From: an uncultured Clostridia bacterium
GTDB lineage: Bacteria > Bacillota > Clostridia > Christensenellales > CAG-314
Assembly: GCA_947629985.1 (NCBI GenBank)
Contig: CANRFV010000010.1
Span: 1 to 47,239 of the forward strand
Direction of reading: 5' to 3'
DNA: 47,239 nucleotides
Numbering within the stretch: position 1 is the first letter of the stretch; every line of letters starts with the position of its first letter. Below, piece by piece: positions 26,691-35,183 of the stretch. The notes below the pieces were generated by a model, which made no database searches, was not told the DNA's origin, and saw nothing but the letters and a program-made list of their open reading frames with translations. Both the position numbers and the translations under genes were made by a program.

Positions 26691-28216
26691 GTAAACGCAA
26701 AAATACCCATTCCGACCCCACAGACGAAATCAACGCCGTAACTTCGGCGCAATCCGCGGAACAACCCGCCGACGCAGTAGTCGAAACGACGGCGACCGAA
26801 CAGCCGCAGCAAACGGCAGACGCGCCCGCCGAAAGCACCGACGTCGAAGAAAAGGAAAGTTTCGGCACTCGCTTCAAAAATTTCTTTGCCGCGTTGGGGC
26901 GCAAGATCCGCAACTACTTTGTCAATCTCGGCAGACGAATAAAAAACTTTTGGGTCAACGCTTGGCGCAAGACGGTAAGGTTTTTCAAAAACATCGGAAT
27001 TTTCTTCCGTATGATATGGTCGTTGCTTGTCGAAGTCAAACTCAAACTTGACAACAAGCGTGCCGCCCGCCGTGCAAAGCGTGCCGCGTCGCAAGGCGCA
27101 GACGCCCAAGTTCAGGCGGAAACCGAACAGTCGCCGTCCGACGGAACGGACGCAACTTCGCAAACAGTTACCGCGGTAGCGGACGAACTTCCCGAAAGCG
27201 AAGCCGACCAAGCCGTCTTCAAGGATTCCGAAGTCGACCAAGCCCCCGAAATCGACGAAGTCGTCGCTATGCGCAGTCGCTTTGCGTACTTTTTCCGCAA
27301 GCGCACCAAGGACGAGTGGAAGTCGGTATTGCTCGGCAACAACGAAAAGAAGGGCGTTTTGCAACTGATCGTCTGTTACGCGTTGCTTATTTTGTTCGGC
27401 TTTGTGTACATTTACCCAATGCTGTATATGCTCGCCTACTCGTTGATGGGCGAAAGCGACGTAGTCAACCCCTTGGTTACCTATTGGCCCACCGAGTGGC
27501 AATGGTCCAACTACAGTCAGGCGTCGCAGACGTTGCATTTCTTCCGCGCGTTGCTCGAAACGGCATACATTTCGGTATTGCCCGCCATCTTCCAAACGGT
27601 GGCATGCTGTCTTACGGCATACGGTTTGGCTCGTTTCCGCTTCCCGGGCAAAAAGTTGATTTTCGGTCTGATAATCCTTACCTTTATCATTCCGCCGCAA
27701 CTTACAATGATGCCCCAATTGATAATATTTACCAATCTCAAATTTGCGGGCAACGTACTCAGTTTTATGGTACCTGCCGCAGTGGGACAGGGTATCAAAT
27801 CCGCCGTGTTCATTCTTATCTTCTACCAATTCTTCAAGGGTATACCCGACAGCGTGGTGGAAGCGGCAAAGATCGACGGCGCAAACTCATTCAAGATATT
27901 TACCAACATCGGTATACCCGCCGCCGTTCCGGCAATATTGCTCAGTTTTTTGCTGTCGGTGGTGTGGTACTACAACGAGACGGTGCTTACCAACGTTTAC
28001 CTTGGCACCAGCGTAACTACGTTACCCACAGCCTTGGCTAACTTCAAGCAGAGTTTTTCGCAGATGTTCCCCGACGCCACAACGGGCAAATCCGTCAACG
28101 AAGCGGTGTATATGGCGGGGACTCTCTTGAACGTGTTGCCGCTGATCATAATGTACTTCTTTACGCAAAGGTACTTTGTGGACGGCATTGACAAAGCCGG
28201 TATCACCGGAGAATAA
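26687..28216 (+). CDS. MalG-type permease with a long N-terminal extension (pair 2)
   Basis: This 509-residue protein is an ordinary MalG-type permease from about residue 223 (first helix LQLIVCYALLILFGFVYIYP, EAA loop VEAAKIDGANSFKIFTNIGI) preceded by ~220 extra residues. The extension has three parts: acidic and rich in Ala, Glu, Gln, Thr (1-57); strongly basic and amphipathic with repeated FxxxLGRxIxN-like turns (58-135); and acidic again (136-193). Normal members have ~280 residues. GGAGG precedes the ATG, and codons 1-220 stay open in frame with no other good start, so the extension is probably real. It should lie on the cytoplasmic side and may bind the membrane surface or the ATPase. 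Confidence 0.88.
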   Translation: MSKRKNTHSDPTDEINAVTSAQSAEQPADAVVETTATEQPQQTADAPAESTDVEEKESFGTRFKNFFAALGRKIRNYFVNLGRRIKNFWVNAWRKTVRFFKNIGIFFRMIWSLLVEVKLKLDNKRAARRAKRAASQGADAQVQAETEQSPSDGTDATSQTVTAVADELPESEADQAVFKDSEVDQAPEIDEVVAMRSRFAYFFRKRTKDEWKSVLLGNNEKKGVLQLIVCYALLILFGFVYIYPMLYMLAYSLMGESDVVNPLVTYWPTEWQWSNYSQASQTLHFFRALLETAYISVLPAIFQTVACCLTAYGLARFRFPGKKLIFGLIILTFIIPPQLTMMPQLIIFTNLKFAGNVLSFMVPAAVGQGIKSAVFILIFYQFFKGIPDSVVEAAKIDGANSFKIFTNIGIPAAVPAILLSFLLSVVWYYNETVLTNVYLGTSVTTLPTALANFKQSFSQMFPDATTGKSVNEAVYMAGTLLNVLPLIIMYFFTQRYFVDGIDKAGITGE

Positions 28217-28241
28217 TTCCACCCCGATATTTGAGGTATAT

Positions 28242-29594
28242 ATGAAGAAATTTTTGCTTACAACCTGTTCGGTAGTGCTTGTACTGTGCTTAACATTGTG
28301 CTTTGTCGCTTGCGGCGAGCCCGGCAGAGAACAACTGCTCAACAAGTACGCCGACGCGATAGAACAGGAAATGCGCGGCAGTTTCGACTTCTTTTGGAAC
28401 GAAGCGCAAACCGAAGAACCCGCAGGTTACGGTCTCATTGCCGACAGAGCGGGCATAACCAAAAATTCCGCCGCGTCAATAGCGTCTGTCGGTTTCGGTC
28501 TTGCAGCCTACGTAGTGGGCGCCGAAAAGGGTTACGTAACCGCAGCCGAGGCGGAAGAGCGTTCTGTCGGCACATTGCGCACGCTGTTGCGTTTGCAGCA
28601 GGAGGGCGAAGGCACGTCCACGCGTAGCGGATTTTTCGCTCACTTTCTCAATATGCGCAGCGGTTATCCCGCGCCCGGTACGGAAATTTCTTCCATCGAT
28701 ACAGCCATTGCCCTTTGCGGCGCGCTTGCCGCAGGCGAGTATTTCGGCGGCGAAGCGGAAACGCTTGCCAAACAAATTTACTCCAACGTCAATTGGCAGG
28801 CAATGCGTATGACGCGCGGCGGCAAGCAATACATCGCAATGACATTCAGCGGCAACACGCCTACCGGTCCGTGGGATTACTACGCCGAGCAACTTATGAT
28901 ATACGTTTTGGGCGCGGGCAGCCCCAATGCGGAATATCGTTTGGACGACAGGGAGTATTACGACTTTACCCGTCAGCAAGGTCGTTACGGCAATCACAAC
29001 TTTATTTACAGTTGGTTCGGCAGCATATTTACTTACCAATTCAGCCACGCTTTCATCGATTTCCGCGGCATAGTGGACAAAAACGGCACAAATTGGTGGG
29101 ATAACTCGGTCGAAGCGTCTCTTGCCGCATACGAGTATTGTCGCGACAACTCCGCGCAGTACAAAACCTTCCGCAAGGGCGGTTGGGGGCTTACGGCATG
29201 CGACGGCGTAGACGGTTACTGCGGCTATATCGGCGCCGAACCGCGCGGCTGGTCGGCAGCCAACGCTCCCGATAACGAAAGCATACCCTACAAACTCAAC
29301 CGTGCCACAATTGCGCCGTGCGGTGCGCTGGGCAGCGTGGTGTTCACGCCGCAACAGTCCTTAAAGGCTCTTCAATACTATCAAACGGTCAAGTATCTCA
29401 ACGGCGATTACGGGCTGTACGACAGTTACAATCTGGACAAGGACTTTTACTGTATGGACTACATCGGCATAGACAAGGGCATTACTCTTGTTATGCTGTA
29501 CAACTACGAGTGCGACGGCATCTGGAATCTTCTCAACAACAACCAATACCTGCAAAACGGTCTTAACGTTTTGGGATTTAGCAAGGCACAGTAA
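28242..29594 (+). CDS. PF10091 / GH144-like glucanase, surface lipoprotein
   Basis: This 450-residue lipoprotein has a lipobox (CFVAC, Cys at ~24). The mature part belongs to the PF10091 family ('glycoamylase', COG5368), an (alpha/alpha)6 barrel. Landmarks in order are SSIDTAIALCGALAAGEYF, WDYYAEQLMIYVLG, FTYQFSHAFIDFRG, GWGLTACDGVDGY, APCGALGSVVFTP, GLYDSYN and YIGIDKGITLVML. Family GH144, built on such proteins, contains endo-beta-1,2-glucanase and sophorohydrolase. Acting outside the cell it could cut long glucans for the binding proteins. TGAGGT precedes the ATG at 28242. The chemistry is inferred from family knowledge. Confidence 0.86.
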   Translation: MKKFLLTTCSVVLVLCLTLCFVACGEPGREQLLNKYADAIEQEMRGSFDFFWNEAQTEEPAGYGLIADRAGITKNSAASIASVGFGLAAYVVGAEKGYVTAAEAEERSVGTLRTLLRLQQEGEGTSTRSGFFAHFLNMRSGYPAPGTEISSIDTAIALCGALAAGEYFGGEAETLAKQIYSNVNWQAMRMTRGGKQYIAMTFSGNTPTGPWDYYAEQLMIYVLGAGSPNAEYRLDDREYYDFTRQQGRYGNHNFIYSWFGSIFTYQFSHAFIDFRGIVDKNGTNWWDNSVEASLAAYEYCRDNSAQYKTFRKGGWGLTACDGVDGYCGYIGAEPRGWSAANAPDNESIPYKLNRATIAPCGALGSVVFTPQQSLKALQYYQTVKYLNGDYGLYDSYNLDKDFYCMDYIGIDKGITLVMLYNYECDGIWNLLNNNQYLQNGLNVLGFSKAQ

Positions 29595-29608
29595 CACAAC
29601 AAGACTAT

Positions 29609-30856
29609 ATGACATTCGAAGATATATACGCACAGCGCATTGCCGAAATGGGCGTGCGCAAGCGCAAGTATATGAAACTTTCCGCGCGGGATACTCCCGT
29701 CATCGAGGAAATGCGCGCTTGTTTCGGGTTTTTCTACGACAACTTTTACCGTCATGGCCAATTCGGGCTTATGCCGGACAGTCTGCCCGATATCAAGCAC
29801 AAAAGTTCAATCGCTTCCACGGGCTTTATGCTTGCGGCAATGGCGGTGGGGGCAGACTTCGGTTGGATAGAACCGTCCGAAGCCAAGAGCATTTGCGACG
29901 CCACGCTCAACACGCTCTCCAATATCGAGCGCGACCACGGGTTTTTCTACCACTTTTACGACCCGGTAACTGGCAAGCGGTACAACAAGTGCGAGTTGTC
30001 CACAATAGATACGGGCTTGCTGCTTTGCGGTGCGCTTACGGCGGGCAACTATTTCGGCTCCAACACCATCAAGATGGCGCGTAAACTTGCCGCCCAAGCC
30101 GATTGGGAGTATTTTTACGATCCCGACCGCAAGTTGTTTCATATGGCGCGCTACGACAACGGCATGCAAGCCTGGTGGGATTACTACGCCGAGCAACTTG
30201 TGCTATACGTGTTGGCGGCAGCCAACGACGCGCCCTTTGCTCGCCAAGCCTACGAAAGTTTCGGGCGTCTGCACGGCAAATCCGCCGACGGCACCGACTT
30301 TGTGTACGCATGGTTCGGCACGTTGTTCACCTACCAATTCAGCCACGCGTTTGTCGATTTTCAGGGCAAGCGAGACGGTTTCGGCTTCGATTGGTTTACC
30401 AATTCCGTAACGGCAACCGTCAACGACAGGTTGTTTTGCGCGTCGCAGCCTTACCTTTATCCGAATGGAATATGGGGGCTTACAAGTTGCGCTGTTCCCG
30501 GCGGCTACAAGGGGCACATCGGTTCGTCGCCCAGCGGCAACGACAACACGGAAAACCTTTCCGAAGGCACCGTGGCTCCGTGTGCGGCGCTCGGCAGTAT
30601 CGTTTTTACTCCCGACGACGTATTTACCGTCTTGGACGAATTTCGCCGCTGCAAGGATCTTACGGGTCCCTACGGTTTGTACGACAGTTTCAACCCCACG
30701 CAGGGCTGGGTGGCAAAGCGGTACATCGGCATCGACAAGGGCATTACGTTGCTTATGTGCGCCAACTATTACAAGCGCACTGTATGGAAGAGTTTCAGTT
30801 CCTTATCCGAAATACGCCGCGGTCTCAAAAATCTCGGCTTTACCGACGCTTACTGA
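29609..30856 (+). CDS. PF10091 / GH144-like protein, cytoplasmic
   Basis: This 415-residue paralogue of the preceding gene has no signal peptide. All blocks of the family are kept: STIDTGLLLCGALTAGNYF, WDYYAEQLVLYVLA, FTYQFSHAFVDFQG, GIWGLTSCAVPGGY, GTVAPCAALGSIVFTP, GLYDSFNP and YIGIDKGITLLM. The two proteins therefore form an outside/inside pair. The cytoplasmic one probably trims imported oligosaccharides for GH94 and GH3. The DGVDGY of the lipoprotein is replaced by AVPGGY, so substrate contact may differ. The start has no clear ribosome site; it lies 14 bases after the upstream stop and may rely on coupling. Confidence 0.85.
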   Translation: MTFEDIYAQRIAEMGVRKRKYMKLSARDTPVIEEMRACFGFFYDNFYRHGQFGLMPDSLPDIKHKSSIASTGFMLAAMAVGADFGWIEPSEAKSICDATLNTLSNIERDHGFFYHFYDPVTGKRYNKCELSTIDTGLLLCGALTAGNYFGSNTIKMARKLAAQADWEYFYDPDRKLFHMARYDNGMQAWWDYYAEQLVLYVLAAANDAPFARQAYESFGRLHGKSADGTDFVYAWFGTLFTYQFSHAFVDFQGKRDGFGFDWFTNSVTATVNDRLFCASQPYLYPNGIWGLTSCAVPGGYKGHIGSSPSGNDNTENLSEGTVAPCAALGSIVFTPDDVFTVLDEFRRCKDLTGPYGLYDSFNPTQGWVAKRYIGIDKGITLLMCANYYKRTVWKSFSSLSEIRRGLKNLGFTDAY

Positions 30857-30881
30857 AACTGTCCGCACACATCTAAAATAA

Positions 30882-30945
30882 CCGCTTCGGCGGAAAATAT
30901 ATAACACAACACAACTCAATATGAAAAACTTGACGTAAACGTCAA
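30882..30945 (+). promoter_or_regulatory. two inverted repeats before the ATPase gene
   Basis: CCGC-TTCG-GCGG at 30882-30893 is a perfect stem with a UUCG tetraloop. TTGACG-TAAA-CGTCAA at 30930-30945 is a perfect 6-bp palindrome lying nine bases before the AAGGAG site of the ATPase gene. The second could be an operator or a hairpin controlling translation. No clear -35/-10 pair was found. Confidence 0.4.
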
Positions 30946-30965
30946 TTGGCATTAAGGAGAAGCAA

Positions 30966-32099
30966 ATGGCAAACATATCACTCAAAAACATTGCAAAAGT
31001 GTACCCCGGCGGAGTCCGTGCGGTTCACGACTTCAATCTCGAAATCCACGACAAGGAATTCGTGGTATTCGTCGGTCCTTCGGGTTGCGGCAAGTCCACA
31101 ACTCTGCGTATGATCGCCGGCTTGGAAGAGATCAGCGAGGGCGACCTTTACATTGACGACAGACGCGTCAACAATGTGGAGCCCAAGGATAGAGACATAG
31201 CGATGGTGTTCCAAAACTACGCTCTGTACCCCTATATGACCGTGTTCGAAAATATGTCCTTCGGCTTGCGCCTGCGCAAAGTCCCCAAAAAGGAAATCGA
31301 ACAAAAGGTAAAAGCCGCCGCCAAGATACTCGGTTTGGAAGATTATCTCGACCGCAAACCGAAAAACCTTTCAGGCGGACAGCGCCAACGTGTGGCGCTC
31401 GGTCGTGCAATAGTGCGCGATCCCAAAGTGTTCTTGTTGGACGAGCCTCTTTCCAATTTGGACGCAAAAATGCGTACCCAAATGAGGACGGAGATCATCA
31501 AGTTGCACAATCAATTGCAAGCCACCTTCATTTACGTTACCCACGACCAAACCGAAGCGATGACAATGGGTACTCGCATAGTGGTAATGAAGGACGGTCT
31601 CATTCAGCAGGTAGACACGCCCGACAATTTGTACACCTACCCCGCAAACAAGTTTGTGGCAGGCTTTATCGGCACGCCGCAAATGAACTTTTTGGACGTA
31701 ACCTTCGAAGAAAAGGAAACCGACTCCGGCAAAAAACTCTTTGCCGTGTTGGGACGTAACCGTCTCGAAATCCACCCCGAAACAGTCAAACGCATTACGG
31801 TAGACGAAGTAAACAAACGTCAGTTTGTATTGGGCGTTCGTCCCGAAGACGTGCATTTCGGCGCAGAAGCCGCCGAAAAATACGCCACGGGCGCAATCAA
31901 AGCCACCGTCAACGTTACGGAAAAACTCGGCAACGAAACGCTCATTTACTGTTCGATCGACGGCACCGACGCGGAAATCGTCGTGCGCGGCGGTTCGCGT
32001 TGCCAAGTGGATAGCGAAGACAAAATCACTGTTTACGTCGATACGCAACACATTCAGTTGTTCGATTACGACACCGAACTCACTCTGCTCAAACGCTGA
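30966..32099 (+). CDS. sugar ABC transporter ATP-binding protein (MsmX/UgpC type)
   Basis: This 377-residue ATPase has a complete nucleotide-binding domain: Walker [10 protein letters not shown] near residues 37-45, the Q loop in [14 protein letters not shown], signature [14 protein letters not shown], Walker B VFLLDEP, and the switch His in THDQTEA. The C-terminal ~140 residues form the OB-fold/TOBE regulatory part. MsmX-type ATPases energise several sugar importers, which explains a single ATPase for two permease pairs here. AAGGAG precedes the ATG at 30966. Confidence 0.95.
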   Translation: MANISLKNIAKVYPGGVRAVHDFNLEIHDKEFVVFVGPSGCGKSTTLRMIAGLEEISEGDLYIDDRRVNNVEPKDRDIAMVFQNYALYPYMTVFENMSFGLRLRKVPKKEIEQKVKAAAKILGLEDYLDRKPKNLSGGQRQRVALGRAIVRDPKVFLLDEPLSNLDAKMRTQMRTEIIKLHNQLQATFIYVTHDQTEAMTMGTRIVVMKDGLIQQVDTPDNLYTYPANKFVAGFIGTPQMNFLDVTFEEKETDSGKKLFAVLGRNRLEIHPETVKRITVDEVNKRQFVLGVRPEDVHFGAEAAEKYATGAIKATVNVTEKLGNETLIYCSIDGTDAEIVVRGGSRCQVDSEDKITVYVDTQHIQLFDYDTELTLLKR

Positions 32100-32143
32100 T
32101 GTAAATTTGCGCCGCATTGGGCAAACTATATTCAGGTAACGTA

Positions 32144-32162
32144 TTTCGGTCAACCACCGAAA
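32144..32162 (+). other. stem-loop between the ATPase and lipoprotein genes
   Basis: A perfect 7-bp stem TTTCGGT/ACCGAAA with loop CAACC is not followed by a T run. It may trim or stabilise the message ahead of the last gene of the operon. Confidence 0.4.
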
Positions 32163-32203
32163 CGGTTATATATAAAAAAATTCAAAACAAGGAGAAGAAA
32201 AAA

Positions 32204-34576
32204 ATGAAAGCAAGAAAAATCGTATTGGCTTTGCTGCTGGTAGTTTTGATCGTTTCTTCCGCTTTACTTGTTGTAGCGTGCAACCAAACATTACGCATCG
32301 ATCTTACAACCGCAAGCGAATGGTCAAATTTCGACACAGGCATCTACACGATCTCAAATGACAGCGCAGGCAAACTCGTAATGAGTTACGACAAGACTGA
32401 TACGTATCAGTTGGTCAAGAGAACGATGGTGGAAAAGAAAGAAGATCTCGACAAGGTACAAACTCTTGTAATCAAGATTTCTGCCGACACCGAAGCCGAA
32501 GAGCCTATTCTCACTCTCAAATTCGAGGGTGGTACGGAAACTCCGGAAATCACTTTCCTTATCTCTTCCACGGAAAAGACTTACGAATGGGATGTAAGCG
32601 ATCTCGGAGTGAGTTCGCAAGCCCGTCTGCTACTGTTTGCGGACGCAGGTTACACCGATGTCAAGGGTACCATCACCATCAGCGAGTTCTACTTTACAAG
32701 TGAACCCGTCAACGAAGAGAACAAGATCGTCGCTTATCAGGAACCCGCAGGCAATCCGCCCACAACGGTAGAATGGAGCGAAATAACGGCGGAAGACCCC
32801 GCAGTCGACGCAGGTTGGTACGATGCCGGACGCGGCGTGTACAAACCCACCAAGAACAGCGACGGAACCTTTACCGTTTCCGCACAAAAGGGCAAGCACG
32901 AACGTTATCGTTACGAAGGTCTGTGGACTTACATTTACGGCGCAAACGACGTAATGCAGGGCTTCAAATCCTTCAAACTTACCGTAAAGGGTGCCAAGGG
33001 CACAGCCTTCGGAGTAAAACCCTTTGACGCTATCGAAGAAAAAGGTATTCTCGACGAAGATGACGTAGAACAAACAATTTGGGTAGATATTACAAGTTAC
33101 TTCGGCGGCGACGCCGAACGCAACTTTGCCAAGACCACCGACGCAACCGACGCCAAGGGCGAAAACAAGATCGGTATCTTCTGGCAGACAGGCGTATTGG
33201 GCGTATCGGGCGAATTTACCATTGTCAGTGCGGAATTCTCCACCGAAGCGGCTCCCATCAAACACAATGTAAAGGAAATTACCGCCACCGATACCAAAGC
33301 CGATGCAGGTTGGTACGATCACGGCGACGGCGCTTACACAATTACCCCCAACTCCGACGGCAGTTACAAAGTGGCGTACGACAAGGGTTCTTTCGGTTGG
33401 GCTTTTTTGGAAACATATGTAAAGGGTGCCGCTCTTAAAGATATGACGTCTCTCACAGTCAAGGTTAAGGGCGAAAGCGGTCTCAGACTGTTGGTAAAAC
33501 CCTACGACAAAAAAGACTGCTGGATCGATCTTGACGGAACCGAGCAAACTCAAACATTCGACATCTCGGGTATAACGGGCGTAGACTATTCTGCAAAGGA
33601 ACTTCCCATTAACGTATTCCTTGCTCCCGATACAAATGATATCACGGGCGAATTTACAATTTACAGCGTTGAATTCGGCACCGACAAGCCGGCAGAACCC
33701 GACAATCCCGAAAGCGGTTCTTATCCCGCCGATTTGCTTGTCAATTTCAATTCCGGTTGGACAGATGCCGACGGTGGACACTGGACAATTCCCGAACAAC
33801 CTACCGATGGTTACTATGCACTTTCTCACATTGCAGGTAACGGTTGGGCCGCTGTTACTACAACCGCCAATATCGAAGGCGCTGCTATGAACTATGTTCT
33901 TTGGGAAGTAAAGGGCACAGCAGGTACAGTCGGTATTCTCAGTGTTGAATTTGCCGATGGCGTCAAAGCCGAAGCGCATTTCGAAGGCAACCCCGGAGAT
34001 TTCGGTAAATTTACAGGTGAGTGGCAAACGGTAGCCGTTGCTCTTGACAAACCGAGAACGGGCAATGTAACCGTACGTATTTTCGGCGGTTTCAATGATG
34101 GCGATCCCGCCGGTGAAATTCAAGTCAGAAAGGCTCAATTTATGTATGTTGCCGACAAGGTAAGCGCCGACGATCTTGACGTTAACGGCTGCTGGCTCAA
34201 CGCAGTAAAGGACAGCACGCGTAACGACATCAAATACGCCGATGGCAAAACTACCGTTTCCTATTCGGCTCCCGGTTGGGATTCGATTTTGGCATGGGTA
34301 GACCTTGGCGAAGGCGGTTACAGCAAACTTACGATCACATTCAAGGGTCTTGCAGGCCACACCGGAATCTTCAAGTTCGGCAAAGAAATTCATTTTGAAG
34401 GTAACGGCGTCGAAGGCGATAACGGCACGTTTACAGGCGAAGAGCAAACCATCGAATTTGACGTATCGGGATTGAGCGGAGTTGTTGAATTCCGTATCTT
34501 CCTTGATATGAATGCGAACGAAGCCAACGCTCAGGGCGGTTCTGTGGAAATCACAAAGGCTGTTTTCTCCAAATAA
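32204..34576 (+). CDS. surface lipoprotein of five CBM-like beta-sandwich modules
   Basis: This 790-residue lipoprotein has its lipidated Cys at residue 26 (LVVAC). The mature protein is a chain of five related beta-rich modules at about 30-165, 190-347, 355-492, 508-650 and 655-790. Modules 2 and 3 are closest: each opens with AGWYD, then GxGxYxxxxNSDGxxxV, and closes with GEFTIxSxEF. Modules 4 and 5 open with W-containing variants (NSGWTDADGG, NGCWLNA) and end in xxxxxKAxF. The jelly-roll-like pattern with conserved Trp/Tyr suggests glycan binding at the cell surface. I do not recognise a named CBM family. The ATG at 32204 follows AAGGAG. It closes the operon. Confidence 0.82.
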   Translation: MKARKIVLALLLVVLIVSSALLVVACNQTLRIDLTTASEWSNFDTGIYTISNDSAGKLVMSYDKTDTYQLVKRTMVEKKEDLDKVQTLVIKISADTEAEEPILTLKFEGGTETPEITFLISSTEKTYEWDVSDLGVSSQARLLLFADAGYTDVKGTITISEFYFTSEPVNEENKIVAYQEPAGNPPTTVEWSEITAEDPAVDAGWYDAGRGVYKPTKNSDGTFTVSAQKGKHERYRYEGLWTYIYGANDVMQGFKSFKLTVKGAKGTAFGVKPFDAIEEKGILDEDDVEQTIWVDITSYFGGDAERNFAKTTDATDAKGENKIGIFWQTGVLGVSGEFTIVSAEFSTEAAPIKHNVKEITATDTKADAGWYDHGDGAYTITPNSDGSYKVAYDKGSFGWAFLETYVKGAALKDMTSLTVKVKGESGLRLLVKPYDKKDCWIDLDGTEQTQTFDISGITGVDYSAKELPINVFLAPDTNDITGEFTIYSVEFGTDKPAEPDNPESGSYPADLLVNFNSGWTDADGGHWTIPEQPTDGYYALSHIAGNGWAAVTTTANIEGAAMNYVLWEVKGTAGTVGILSVEFADGVKAEAHFEGNPGDFGKFTGEWQTVAVALDKPRTGNVTVRIFGGFNDGDPAGEIQVRKAQFMYVADKVSADDLDVNGCWLNAVKDSTRNDIKYADGKTTVSYSAPGWDSILAWVDLGEGGYSKLTITFKGLAGHTGIFKFGKEIHFEGNGVEGDNGTFTGEEQTIEFDVSGLSGVVEFRIFLDMNANEANAQGGSVEITKAVFSK

Positions 34577-34646
34577 TTCGTAGTACAAGGCATAGCCTTT
34601 GAACAAAACTTAACATACCTTTGCTTCTCAATATGCAAGGTACAGT

Positions 34647-34682
34647 AGGACAGGACGGTTTTGCCGCCCTGTCCTTTTTTTT
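34647..34682 (+). terminator. terminator of the glucan operon
   Basis: A 12-bp stem AGGACAGGACGG / CCGCCCTGTCCT (one A-C mismatch) is followed by eight T. It lies 70 bases past the last lipoprotein gene and closes the ~22-kb rightward transcription unit. Confidence 0.93.
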
Positions 34683-34721
34683 CGCCTTTTTGCGTTTTTT
34701 TGCAAAAACGTTAGCAAGGTA

Positions 34722-34749
34722 TTGACATTTTTTCGGGGGGGGGTATAAT
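34722..34749 (+). promoter_or_regulatory. promoter with a nine-G tract in its spacer
   Basis: Perfect TTGACA (34722-34727) and TATAAT (34744-34749) boxes are 16 bases apart. The nine bases next to the -10 box (34735-34743) are all G. Such homopolymers change length by replication slippage, so promoter strength could vary between cells, with ten G giving the ideal 17-base spacer. Confidence 0.85.
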
Positions 34750-34780
34750 AGAAGTAACTATACTTAGGAGGTACAGATAT

Positions 34781-35116
34781 ATGAAGTATTGCAGTCATTG
34801 CGGCAAAGAAATAGCCGACGAAGCGGTAATTTGCCCCGGTTGCGGTTGCGAAGTTTCTTCCAAACAGACTTCGTCCGCACAAGATCACAGCGTATTGTTT
34901 ACCGTAATCAAAGTGTTTATGGTAATTGCGTGCATTGCAATGGGTTGGACGTTGATCCCCTTGGCGTGGTTGATCCCTATGACGATTTCCGTATTCAGAA
35001 GATTGGACGCGCGTCAACCCATCGGAGTGGGCTTTAAGGTTTGCGTATTGCTGTTTTGCAGTTTGATAGCCGGCATTATGTTGCTTTGCGTAGACACCGA
35101 AACATACCGCAAGTAA
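34781..35116 (+). CDS. zinc-ribbon membrane protein
   Basis: This 111-residue protein begins with a zinc ribbon: CSHCGKE (residues 4-7) and CPGCGCE (~20-23) give four Cys ligands. After a short linker come two hydrophobic stretches, ~42-70 (with GWTLIPLAWLIPMTI) and ~88-106. Zinc-ribbon plus membrane-helix proteins of this size are common in Clostridia and have no fixed function. The gene stands alone between its own promoter with a poly-G spacer and the terminator hairpin within the first intergenic repeat. AGGAGGT lies nine bases before the ATG. Confidence 0.85.
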   Translation: MKYCSHCGKEIADEAVICPGCGCEVSSKQTSSAQDHSVLFTVIKVFMVIACIAMGWTLIPLAWLIPMTISVFRRLDARQPIGVGFKVCVLLFCSLIAGIMLLCVDTETYRK

Positions 35117-35183
35117 TTGCCGCCCGCCGATTGCTTTCGTGCAGCACAACTAAGGGCAGTTTTATGCTACGGCTTGATTTACT

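Noticed and set aside
32630-34606. 658-codon minus-strand frame opposite the five-module lipoprotein
   Set aside because: Mirrors the periodic modules on the other strand; no start signals or family.
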